Of a stretch of 64,000 bases of DNA, positions 35,194-42,828 are shown one piece after another (positions within the stretch are counted from its first letter, which is position 1; the number at the start of each line of letters is the position of its first letter). The notes under the pieces are model-generated. The model saw nothing but the letters and a program-made list of their open reading frames with translations. It was not told the DNA's origin and made no database searches. This DNA comes from Pseudomonas asgharzadehiana. Its GTDB lineage: Bacteria; Pseudomonadota; Gammaproteobacteria; Pseudomonadales; Pseudomonadaceae. The DNA lies in NCBI RefSeq assembly GCF_019139815.1, contig NZ_CP077079.1, positions 2,728,001 to 2,792,000 of the forward strand, in the 5' to 3' direction. The position numbers and the translations under genes are program-made.

Positions 35194-36894
35194 ATGATTT
35201 CCCCCGTGAATCGACTGACCCTGGCGGTTGGCATGGTCATCGCGACCCTGGTCGGACAGGCGGCGGCAGCCCCGGTCGCCCCCTCGGAAAACGTCACCAT
35301 CAACCTGATCCGCCTGCTGGTGCAGCAGGGTGTATTGACCCAGGACACCGCCAACGGGCTGATCGCCCAGGCCGAAAATGAGGCCCGGCAGGCACGCCAG
35401 GCCAATGCGGCGCCGACGGTTGCCAGCGGCCCCGCCGCAGCCCCTGGCGACGTGCGCGTGCAGTACGTGCCGCAAGCGGTACGCGATCAGATCCGTGACC
35501 AGGTGAAGGCTGAAGTCATGGCGACCGCCAAGCAGGAAAACTGGGCCCAGCCCAATACGTTTCCGGACTGGATCTCGCGCATCAGTTTTGATGGCGATAT
35601 CCGTTTGCGTGACGAGTCGCGCTATTTCTCGGGCCGCAACGACAACACCATCACCGACTACGCCAAGCTCAACGACACCGGCCCGTACGACGTCAACAAA
35701 AACTCCAACACCCGGTTCCCGCCCTTGCTCAACACCCGCGAGGACCGCGAAAACCTGTTCCGCCTGCGCGCACGCCTGGGCATGAAAGCGGTGATTTCGC
35801 CGGAATGGACCGCCGGCATCCGCATCGCCACCGGCTCGGACAATAACCCGGTGTCCACCACCCAGACCCTGGGCGGCGGCTTCGGCAAAAAAGACATCTG
35901 GCTCGACCAGGGTTACTTGAGCTGGAAAACCACCGATGCCATGACCCTGACCGCCGGGCGCATCGGCAACCCGTTTTATTCCACCGACATGATGTATTCC
36001 AACGACCTCAACTTCGATGGCGTGGCGGCGATCTTCAACCACAGCCTCAACAGCGAATGGGGCCTGTTCGGGACCCTGGGCGCGTTCCCGGTCGAATACA
36101 CCTCCGACACCGCCAGCAGCAATGGGATCGACAAGGAAGACAGCCAGACCAAATGGCTGTTTGGCGGGCAGATCGGCGCAGACTGGAAGATCAACCGCAG
36201 CAACCGCCTCAAGCTCGCCGCCGCTTATTACCAGTTCCAGGACATCGAAGGCGAGCGCTCCAGCCCGTGCTCCACATGGCAGGGGGCGGCGGGCTGCGAC
36301 ACCGACGGCACGCGTGTGGCGTTTATGCAAAAAGGCAACACGGTATTCAACCTGCGCAACAACACCACCAACCCGACGGACCCGGCCAAAACGCCGGACC
36401 CGCAGTTCGTCGGCCTGGCGTCGAAGTTCGATGTGCTGGACCTCAACCTGGTATGGGACAGCGAACTGCCGAGCGACTTCAAGCTGCGCACCCAGGGCAA
36501 CTTCATCCACAACCTGGCCTACGACAAGGGCGAAATGCTCAAGCGCAGCGAAGGCGAGATCGTCAACAACATCAACGGCAACGGCCAGTTTGAAAGTGGC
36601 GGCAATGCCTTGATGGTCTCGTTCACCCTTGGCAGTGCGTTGGAAATGCGCACGCGCGGCGACTGGAACGTGCTGGCCGGCTACAAGTACATCCAGCCCG
36701 ACGCCTTGCCCGATGGCTTCAACGATTCCTCGTTTCACTTGGGCGGCACCAACGCCAAGGGTTACTTCATCGGCGCCAACTACGGCATCGACAAGAACAT
36801 CTACGCCAGTGCGCGTTGGTTGAGCGCGTCCGAAGTGTATGGCCAGCCGTTCGAAGTCGATGTGATGCAACTGGAACTCAACACGCGCTTCTGA
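35194..36894 (+). CDS. Putative outer-membrane porin with N-terminal coiled segment
   Basis: 566 residues: signal peptide (to AAAAP, about residue 27), a short helical region (LVQQGVLTQDTANGLIAQAENEARQARQ) like the periplasmic helix of 'putative porin' family proteins, then a barrel from about residue 125 (WISRISFDGDIRLRDESRYF) ending in Thr-Arg-Phe. Repeated strands such as LRARLGMKAVISPEWTAGIR support a 16-18-strand pore. One unusual Cys pair (SPCSTWQGAAGCD) probably closes a surface loop. It lies in the exbB-exbD-tonB operon and is a candidate client of that motor. Confidence 0.78.
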   Translation: MISPVNRLTLAVGMVIATLVGQAAAAPVAPSENVTINLIRLLVQQGVLTQDTANGLIAQAENEARQARQANAAPTVASGPAAAPGDVRVQYVPQAVRDQIRDQVKAEVMATAKQENWAQPNTFPDWISRISFDGDIRLRDESRYFSGRNDNTITDYAKLNDTGPYDVNKNSNTRFPPLLNTREDRENLFRLRARLGMKAVISPEWTAGIRIATGSDNNPVSTTQTLGGGFGKKDIWLDQGYLSWKTTDAMTLTAGRIGNPFYSTDMMYSNDLNFDGVAAIFNHSLNSEWGLFGTLGAFPVEYTSDTASSNGIDKEDSQTKWLFGGQIGADWKINRSNRLKLAAAYYQFQDIEGERSSPCSTWQGAAGCDTDGTRVAFMQKGNTVFNLRNNTTNPTDPAKTPDPQFVGLASKFDVLDLNLVWDSELPSDFKLRTQGNFIHNLAYDKGEMLKRSEGEIVNNINGNGQFESGGNALMVSFTLGSALEMRTRGDWNVLAGYKYIQPDALPDGFNDSSFHLGGTNAKGYFIGANYGIDKNIYASARWLSASEVYGQPFEVDVMQLELNTRF

Positions 36895-36912
36895 CGCGCA
36901 GGGAGATGCCAC

Positions 36913-37539
36913 ATGAACATTCGAATAGGCGGGCTGTTGTTGCTGCTGGTCGCCACTGGCGCCTCGGCCGAAGGCATGGAAGAGCGCCTGCGCACCCAAC
37001 TGCGCAGCACCACCCAGCAGTTGCAGGCGCTGCAAAGTGAACAGGCCCAGGCCAGTGCCGCGCGCCTGGCCGCCGAAACCCAGGCCAGGCAGGCCCAGGC
37101 GCAGATCAAGCAATTGACGGCCGAGCTGGAAAAGACCCGTGGCGTGGCCGAGCAACTGGCCGGCCAGCAGCAGAGCCTGCACAGTCAGGCGCAAGCGCAG
37201 GTGAATGCGAGCAACGAGCAGATCGGCAAGTTCAAGAAGGCCTACGACGAATTGCTGGTGCTGGCCAAGGGCAAGGAGGCTGAGCGTGCCAGCCTCCAGG
37301 CCAGGCTGGCTGAACGTGACACACAAGTGCAGCAATGTTCAGTCAAGAATCAACAGATGTACGGCGTGGCCCAGCAGTTGCTCGCGGCCTACGAAAAAAT
37401 CGATGTGGCGCAGGTGATGAGTATCCGCCAGCCCTTCGCCAGCAGCACGCGGGTCAAGTTCGAAGAACTGGCCCAGGGCTTTGGCGACGATCTGTACAAG
37501 AGCCGTTTTGATGCGCCCCAGGCGGGCGTTACCCATTGA
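36913..37539 (+). CDS. Periplasmic coiled-coil protein of unknown function
   Basis: 208 residues: signal peptide (to ASAEG, about residue 20), then a continuous Gln/Ala/Glu-rich coiled coil to about residue 140 (heptads such as LQALQSEQAQASAARLAAET), and a compact C-terminal region with one Cys (VQQCSVKN). It resembles small periplasmic spacers accompanying secretion or envelope complexes but matches no family I can name. It starts 18 bp after the porin and shares its operon, so an envelope-spanning scaffold role is possible. Confidence 0.7.
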   Translation: MNIRIGGLLLLLVATGASAEGMEERLRTQLRSTTQQLQALQSEQAQASAARLAAETQARQAQAQIKQLTAELEKTRGVAEQLAGQQQSLHSQAQAQVNASNEQIGKFKKAYDELLVLAKGKEAERASLQARLAERDTQVQQCSVKNQQMYGVAQQLLAAYEKIDVAQVMSIRQPFASSTRVKFEELAQGFGDDLYKSRFDAPQAGVTH

Positions 37540-37559
37540 TCGACAAGGAAGCACAGAGC

Positions 37560-38027
37560 ATGAGCGAATTGATCACCAGCGTCAGCGTCCAGAGCCTTAC
37601 CGAGCTGTTGCAGGAAGCCGGTTATCGGGTCAACCAGAGCGAACAGAACGGCATCGTGCAGTTGCTCAGCGCCAGCCAGGGCATCGGTTTTGCGGTGCGC
37701 TTCGGTAACCCGGCGACGGAGCAGGGCGCGTACGTAGACTTCACCTACAGCTGCGCGCTGCGGGTACAGGGCGAGTTGCCCGAGGGCCTGGCCCCGGTGT
37801 GGAATGCCTCGCGCCGCTTTGCACGGTTGTCGGTGCAGGGCGAATTCTTGCTGATGGAAATGGACGTGGTGGTGGCCGGTGTCGGCGCCACGCACTTGCG
37901 CAGCCAACTGGAACTGTGGGATCGCCTGCTGCAGGAATTTATCGTTTACCTGCGTGAGTACAGCCAGCACGCGGCGCAGTTGCAGGCCCAGCCTGCGGCG
38001 GTCGCTGAAGAGGCCTCGGCACTGTGA
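37560..38027 (+). CDS. YbjN-domain protein
   Basis: 155 residues beginning MSELITSVSVQSLTELLQEA; the pattern LLQEAGYRVN ... FAVRFGN ... FTYSCALRVQGE ... LSVQGEFLLMEMDVVVAGV is that of YbjN domains, the type-III-chaperone-like fold found in bacterial accessory proteins. No signal peptide, so cytosolic. ATG 37560 has AAGGA about 10 nt upstream and is preferred to a TTG at 37536. A chaperone role for a secreted product of the operon is possible but unproven. Its stop overlaps the next GTG. Confidence 0.75.
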   Translation: MSELITSVSVQSLTELLQEAGYRVNQSEQNGIVQLLSASQGIGFAVRFGNPATEQGAYVDFTYSCALRVQGELPEGLAPVWNASRRFARLSVQGEFLLMEMDVVVAGVGATHLRSQLELWDRLLQEFIVYLREYSQHAAQLQAQPAAVAEEASAL

Positions 38028-38965
38028 AGAAGCCAACCCTGATGGTCGGCGCGGGTGCGCTGGCCCTGTTGGTGGTGGCGGTGGGCTTGAGCCTGCGCCC
38101 GGGCAGCGACCCGGTGGCGGCGCAACAACCGGCGCCCTCGACCAGCCCCGTACCTGGCGGGCCGGCGGTGGCACGCCTGGGCAACCAGCAGATCGACCTG
38201 CCGGAACTCAACAGCGTACTGGCCAGCCTGCCGGCCGAAACCCGCGAGCAACTGCGCGGCAACCGTGGCGCCCTGGAAACCTGGATTCGCTCGCGGCTCG
38301 CGCAAAAAGCCGTACTCGAACAGGCCGATGCCCAGGGCTGGCGCCAGCGCCCGGAGGTGGAGCAACAGACCCGCGCGGCGACTGAGCAGATCGTGTTTCG
38401 CGATTACATGCTGTCGGTCAGCCAGGTCCCGGCCGATTACCCCAGCGCCGCCGAGTTGCAACAGGCGTATGACAGCGGCAAAGCCCAGTGGGTGACGCCG
38501 CCGTTGTACCGGGTGAGCCAGATTTTCCTCGCCGTGAGTGACCCGCAAGCCCTCGACGCGGTACGCCGTCAGGCCCAGGAACTGAGCCGCAAGGCCCAGG
38601 CCGCACCGGGGGATTTTGCCGCGCTGGCCACGCAATTCTCCCAGGACCCGGACAGCGCCGCGCGCGGTGGCGATTCCGGTTTGCAGCCGTTGCAGCAACT
38701 GGTGCCGCCAGTGCGCGAGGCGGTGGCGCGACTCAAGGTCGGCGCAGTCTCGGAGGCGGTGCAGAGCCCGGCCGGGTTTCACGTGCTCAAGTTGATCGCC
38801 CAGCAACCGGCACGCACCGCGACCCTCGACGAACTGCGCGAGCGCCTCACCGAGGCGCTGCGTGCCCAGCGCCAGGAACAGATCGCCAAGGCTTACCTCG
38901 AAGGCATGCTCAACACCGCGACCTTGAGTATCGACGGCGCCCAATTGAATAAGGTGCTGGAGTAG
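38024..38965 (+). CDS. Parvulin-type peptidyl-prolyl isomerase, membrane-anchored or periplasmic
   Basis: 313 residues: N-terminal signal or anchor (about 6-24, LMVGAGALALLVVAVGLSL), a SurA/PpiD-like N-terminal helical region (LETWIRSRLAQKAVLEQADA), and one rotamase domain (about 157-262, VSQIFLAVSD, DFAALATQFSQDPDSAARGG, AGFHVLKLI). GTG 38024 overlaps the preceding stop by ATG-like coupling (GTGA). A dedicated SurA/PpiD-like chaperone at the end of this operon fits assembly of large barrels or of unfolded PdtA in the periplasm. Confidence 0.85.
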   Translation: MKKPTLMVGAGALALLVVAVGLSLRPGSDPVAAQQPAPSTSPVPGGPAVARLGNQQIDLPELNSVLASLPAETREQLRGNRGALETWIRSRLAQKAVLEQADAQGWRQRPEVEQQTRAATEQIVFRDYMLSVSQVPADYPSAAELQQAYDSGKAQWVTPPLYRVSQIFLAVSDPQALDAVRRQAQELSRKAQAAPGDFAALATQFSQDPDSAARGGDSGLQPLQQLVPPVREAVARLKVGAVSEAVQSPAGFHVLKLIAQQPARTATLDELRERLTEALRAQRQEQIAKAYLEGMLNTATLSIDGAQLNKVLE

Positions 38966-39015
38966 ACGCCGCACCCCGCATTGGATGCACACGCCCATCA
39001 GACAAGGAGTCTCCC

Positions 39016-39993
39016 ATGGCATTACTGGAACCGTCCGGCCCTCAGGGGCCCGCAGCCTATCGCGCAGCGGTCGAGCCACGCGGCCATTGGCTGGCGCTGG
39101 CGCATCAGATCGACCCGGAGGTGGCGCGCTACTTTCTGGTGAGCGCGCGTTGCGGCTGCTTTATGCAGGCGGCGCGCAGCCTGAACATCAAGGCGACCTT
39201 GCTGCGCAAACGCCTGGCGCAACTGGAGGAACACCTGCGGCACTCGCTGTTCACCTACCAGGGTAACGGCTTGGTGCTCAGTCGCGACGGCTTGCAATTG
39301 CAGGCGCAACTGGTCGCCCTGGCCCATCAACGACGCCTGCCGGTGGTAGAGCAACCGTTGATTCGCCTGGCGGTGGCCGAACCGATCCTGCACGACATCC
39401 TCGGTCGCGACCTGATCGCCTTGCTGCGCCGCAATGCCAGCGTGCGCCTGGAGATCATCGCCATCGACAGCCAACAGTCCCTGCAAGCGGTGGAGGTGGA
39501 CGTGGTGCTGTGGTTGTCGGACACCGACGGCCCGGTGCCTGGCCCAAGCTTCGCCATCGAACCGCCGCGATCGCTTGCGCGGTTGCAGTATTTGCCGCAC
39601 ATCGCCAAGCGCTATTCGCGCCTGACCACGCGGCCGGACAGCGTCGAGGACCTTGATGACTACATGCTGGTGCAATGGCAGCCCGACGCACAGGTCGACG
39701 CCTTGCAGCCGTGGAACCAAGTGGTGCAACGGCGCCTGGCCGCGGTGGTGCAGGTGCATGCCTATTCGCTGATGTTGGAAATGATTCGCTGCGGCGCCTG
39801 TATCGGGTTGCTGCCGCACTATATGAGCAGCTTCGACCGTGGCCTGGTGGCTTTGCCGGGGTTGTTGGCCGATAGCATGCAGCGCCAGGTGTGGCTGGCG
39901 GTGAACGTGCAGGTGCGCGATGCCGAGGCGGTGCGGGTGATTGTGGAACTGATCGTCGGCACATTCGAGGGGCGGCGGGAGTGGTTTGATTAG
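39016..39993 (+). CDS. Atypical LysR-type regulator
   Basis: 325 residues with a LysR winged helix displaced to about residues 33-90 (ARYFLVSARCGCFMQAARSL, LRKRLAQLEEHLRHSLFTYQ) after an unusual N-terminal extension, and a diverged effector domain with the normal ending (YMSSFDRGLVALPGLLADS ... VWLAVNVQVRDAEAVRVIVE). It is 50 bp downstream of the PPIase gene on the same strand and closes the conserved block; LysR genes usually control a divergent neighbour, which is absent here. AAGGAG supports the start. Confidence 0.8.
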   Translation: MALLEPSGPQGPAAYRAAVEPRGHWLALAHQIDPEVARYFLVSARCGCFMQAARSLNIKATLLRKRLAQLEEHLRHSLFTYQGNGLVLSRDGLQLQAQLVALAHQRRLPVVEQPLIRLAVAEPILHDILGRDLIALLRRNASVRLEIIAIDSQQSLQAVEVDVVLWLSDTDGPVPGPSFAIEPPRSLARLQYLPHIAKRYSRLTTRPDSVEDLDDYMLVQWQPDAQVDALQPWNQVVQRRLAAVVQVHAYSLMLEMIRCGACIGLLPHYMSSFDRGLVALPGLLADSMQRQVWLAVNVQVRDAEAVRVIVELIVGTFEGRREWFD

Positions 39994-40059
39994 CGTTGCG
40001 CAACAGCGTTATCTGCGCCAGTCTTGGTGGTCTCGTCCGTTGTGTTGGAGCGAACTGCG

Positions 40060-40614
40060 ATGCAGGGCACCCGTTTGACCCTTATCTGCCATGCCGTCAC
40101 CCCTTTTCAAAAACAGGGGCGTTTTGCCGCTGACGAGTCGGTGGTGATGGATTGGCGCAATGCGAGCTTATCCCTGGCGGGTCGTTATAAGAAAAACCCG
40201 CGCTTGCTGTGTGGGCCGGAAGCGCGCACCCGGCAGACCGCAGGTCTGTTCGGTCGCGACCCGAAGGTCGAAAAAGCCCTGCGTGATGGCGACTGGGGGC
40301 GTTGGGCGGGGCAGGACGTCAACGCAGTAGATCGCCACGAATTGATGGAGTGGCTGACCGACAACGCCAGCGCGCCCCACGGCGGCGAGTCGGTCGACAA
40401 GGTCTGCGCGCGGGTAGGGCGATGGATGAAGTCGCTCGAACACCACCCCGGCCATGTGGTGGCCGTGACCCATCCCTTGGTGATCCGTGCCGCAATGCTG
40501 TACGTCATGCAGTTTCCGATCTCGATGTTCTACCTGATCGACGTCGAACCGCTGTCCGCCACCGAGCTGCGCTTCAACGACGTGTGGCGCCTGCGCCTGG
40601 AAGCTCACGCCTGA
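40060..40614 (+). CDS. Histidine-phosphatase-like protein with altered RHG motif
   Basis: 184 residues with the fold marks of the histidine phosphatase superfamily: LTLICHAVTPF at the N-terminus, CGPEARTRQTAGLFG (second conserved Arg), GGESVDKVCARVGRWM, and VVAVTHPLVIRAAML (second His). The canonical RHG is CHA here, so the first conserved Arg is lost while both histidines remain; activity may be weak or changed. It precedes cobF by 45 bp on the same strand, which recalls the alpha-ribazole phosphatase (CobC) branch of the family, but this link is only positional. Confidence 0.75.
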   Translation: MQGTRLTLICHAVTPFQKQGRFAADESVVMDWRNASLSLAGRYKKNPRLLCGPEARTRQTAGLFGRDPKVEKALRDGDWGRWAGQDVNAVDRHELMEWLTDNASAPHGGESVDKVCARVGRWMKSLEHHPGHVVAVTHPLVIRAAMLYVMQFPISMFYLIDVEPLSATELRFNDVWRLRLEAHA

Positions 40615-40659
40615 GTGGGCAAACATGGCAACATTCACGTCCCGCAATGAGAGCAACCC

Positions 40660-41415
40660 ATGAAACGCATCCTGATCATCGGCATTGGCGCCGGCAACCC
40701 TGACTACATCACGATGCAGGCCGTGAAGGCGCTGAACCGCACCGACGTGTTTTTCCTGATGGACAAGGGCCAGAGCAAAGACAAGTTGCTCGACCTGCGC
40801 CGCGAGATCTGCGACACCTATATCACCGAGCCCGGCTACCGTTTTGTCGAGGCCGATTGCCCCGAGCGCGTGCGCGGCGAGATCGACTACACCACCGCCG
40901 TGCAGGACCTCAACCGCGATAAGCAAGCCACCTTCGAGCGCATGATCAACGAGCACATGGCGGACGGTGAGGTGGGCGCCTTCCTGGCCTGGGGCGACCC
41001 GGCGCTGTACGACAGCACGATCCGCATCCTGCAGGCGATCCTGGCCAGTGGTCGTTGTGCCTTTGAATTCGAGGTGATCCCCGGCATCACCAGCGTGCAG
41101 GCCCTGGCCGCCCGGCATAAGGTGGCCTTGAACCGCATCGGCAAGTCCGTCGAGATCACCACCGGTCGACGCCTGGCGGCGGGGCAGGCCAGTGATGCCG
41201 ATACCTTGGTGGTGATGCTCGACGCCGAAGACTCCTACCGCACCGTGGCCGACCAGGACATGGATATTTACTGGGGCGCCTACCTGGGCACGCCGGATGA
41301 AATCCTGGTCAGCGGCAAGGTCGGCGAGGTAGCTGACGAAATTCATCGGGTGCGCAAGGCGGCGCGCCTGGCCAATGGCTGGATCATGGACACTTATTTA
41401 TTGCGCAAACCCTGA
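40660..41415 (+). CDS. cobF: Precorrin-6A synthase (deacetylating), CobF
   Basis: 251 residues of the tetrapyrrole methylase fold: N-terminal SAM-binding start ILIIGIGAGNPDYITMQAVK, the GAFLAWGDPALYDSTIRIL block and FEVIPGITSVQALAARHKVA. The length and the FLMDKGQSKDKLLDLRREI segment identify CobF of the aerobic cobalamin pathway, which methylates C1 of precorrin-5 and releases acetate. No other cob genes are in the window, so it is separated from the main cluster. Confidence 0.9.
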   Translation: MKRILIIGIGAGNPDYITMQAVKALNRTDVFFLMDKGQSKDKLLDLRREICDTYITEPGYRFVEADCPERVRGEIDYTTAVQDLNRDKQATFERMINEHMADGEVGAFLAWGDPALYDSTIRILQAILASGRCAFEFEVIPGITSVQALAARHKVALNRIGKSVEITTGRRLAAGQASDADTLVVMLDAEDSYRTVADQDMDIYWGAYLGTPDEILVSGKVGEVADEIHRVRKAARLANGWIMDTYLLRKP

Positions 41416-41426
41416 GGTAGCGTCCC

Positions 41427-42146
41427 ATGTTCAAACCCATTGCCCTCGCCCTGGCCCTGATGGCCGGCGTTGCCCACGCTGATGCCAGGTTGCACACCGA
41501 TTTGCCGCTCGCGTACCTGGAACAGACCCAAAGCGACGCGCGCAACGAGCCGCTGGTGATTTTTTTGCACGGGTTCGGCAGCGATGAGCAAGACCTGTTC
41601 GGCATCAAGGACGCATTGCCTTCCACCTGGACTTACTTGTCGGTGCGTGCGCCGACGCCGGTGCAACCGAACGGCTTTCGCTGGTTCACCAAGACGCCGG
41701 GCGACGGCGAATACGATGGGGTAACGGCTGATCTGCAGAGCAGCGCCAAGCTGATCAAGGATTTTGTCGGCAAGGCCACCGCCAAGTACCACACCCAGCC
41801 CGACCGGGTGTTCCTGGTGGGGTTCAGCCAGGGCGCGATCATGTCTTACGAGGTGGCCTTGCGTGACCCACCGTTGGTGCGCGGTATTGCGGCGCTCAGC
41901 GGCAGCGTGCTGCCGGTGCTCAGGGCCGAGCTCAAGCCGGACGAGCGCTTGGGCAAACTGGCGATCTTTATTGGCCACGGCACCCTGGACCAGGCGCTGC
42001 CGTATGACTCGGCGACGCGGGCGAATGAGGTGTTGGTGGGGTTGGGGCTCAACCCCGAGTTTCATGGCTACCCGGGGATGAACCACACCATCAGTGAGGC
42101 GGAAGTGCAGGACCTGAAGGCCTGGCTGGAAAAAAGCCTGAAATAA
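41427..42146 (+). CDS. Exported phospholipase/carboxylesterase-type alpha/beta hydrolase
   Basis: 239 residues: signal peptide (MFKPIALALALMAGVAHA), then the carboxylesterase/APT core: VIFLHGFGSDEQDLFGI (oxyanion), nucleophile elbow GFSQGAIMSYEVALR, and the His motif YPGMNHTISEAEV. The matching Asp lies in IGHGTLDQALPY. It hydrolyses short esters or lysophospholipids by family precedent; location is periplasmic or secreted. It follows cobF after 11 bp. Confidence 0.83.
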   Translation: MFKPIALALALMAGVAHADARLHTDLPLAYLEQTQSDARNEPLVIFLHGFGSDEQDLFGIKDALPSTWTYLSVRAPTPVQPNGFRWFTKTPGDGEYDGVTADLQSSAKLIKDFVGKATAKYHTQPDRVFLVGFSQGAIMSYEVALRDPPLVRGIAALSGSVLPVLRAELKPDERLGKLAIFIGHGTLDQALPYDSATRANEVLVGLGLNPEFHGYPGMNHTISEAEVQDLKAWLEKSLK

Positions 42147-42169
42147 AGGGGGGCAAACCTGTGGCCCCC
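42141..42169 (-). terminator. Possible terminator for the leftward gene at 42201
   Basis: A GGGGGC / GCCCCC stem with a 9-nt loop (42149-42169). Read leftward it is followed by TTTATTT, giving a weak intrinsic terminator for the minus-strand gene; it overlaps the very end of the rightward esterase gene. Confidence 0.35.
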
Positions 42170-42200
42170 ACATTGGCTATTCACTGTTGGGGCGATCGGG

Positions 42201-42755
42201 TTACTTATTGCCGGTGATTTGTTTCACCAGCGCCGCATGCCCCTTGGCATCATCGGCCCGCGAGATTGCCTGGATCACCACCAGTTGGTTGCCCGAACCA
42301 CCGAGAAACGTGGAGTTCAGGGTTTTGCCGCCACCCTGGGTGGCGGTGCTGTCCACCTGGCGCAGGCCGAGGCCCTTGACGGTGAGTTTTTTCTCGGCCT
42401 GTTTTTTGAAGTCGGGCAGGGCGGCGCTCTGGTCCTTGACGAAACCGGCCACCGCGCCATCGAGGAACTGCGGGTCGTTGTCGCCGATCTTGACCCCGTC
42501 TTTACGCACGGTTTCGGCGACGATCACTACACTTTTTGTGGTCTGGCTGGCGTACATCGTGCCCTGGGTGTCGGCGGTGCCATCCTCGGCCTTGCCGGCC
42601 GGCAGGGTGTCGGCGGTGTAGGCCTTGGGCAGAGTGAACGTGAACTTGCCGCCCAGGGTGGAGACGGTCTGGGTGGTCGGTTTGGCGGCGGCGAACACGC
42701 TGCCGGCGGTTAGCGCAAGGGCCAGCAGGGCAGCGGTCTTGGTGAAGGTGGCCAT
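42201..42755 (-). CDS. Conserved exported protein of unknown function
   Basis: 184 residues: signal peptide (MATFTKTAALLALALTAGSVFA), then a compact, cysteine-free beta-rich domain (FTFTLPKAYTADTLPAGK, TKSVVIVAETVRKDGVKIGD, LGGSGNQLVVIQAISRAD). Pseudomonas genomes commonly encode this kind of small secreted protein; I cannot name a function. Start is set at 42755, the Met directly before the signal peptide. It is 73 bp downstream of the antiporter gene on the same strand and may be cotranscribed. Confidence 0.7.
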   Translation of the reverse strand: MATFTKTAALLALALTAGSVFAAAKPTTQTVSTLGGKFTFTLPKAYTADTLPAGKAEDGTADTQGTMYASQTTKSVVIVAETVRKDGVKIGDNDPQFLDGAVAGFVKDQSAALPDFKKQAEKKLTVKGLGLRQVDSTATQGGGKTLNSTFLGGSGNQLVVIQAISRADDAKGHAALVKQITGNK

Positions 42756-42828
42756 GAAGCGCTCCAAGGGATGAACGAGATTGCGGAGCATTCTGTCAGA
42801 AAATTCGCAATATCGTTCATCCGCAGCG

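Noticed and set aside
35164..37335. 723-codon minus-strand open frame opposite the porin and coiled-coil genes
   Set aside because: Both plus-strand genes have signal peptides, ribosome-binding sites and family features; the antisense frame has none.
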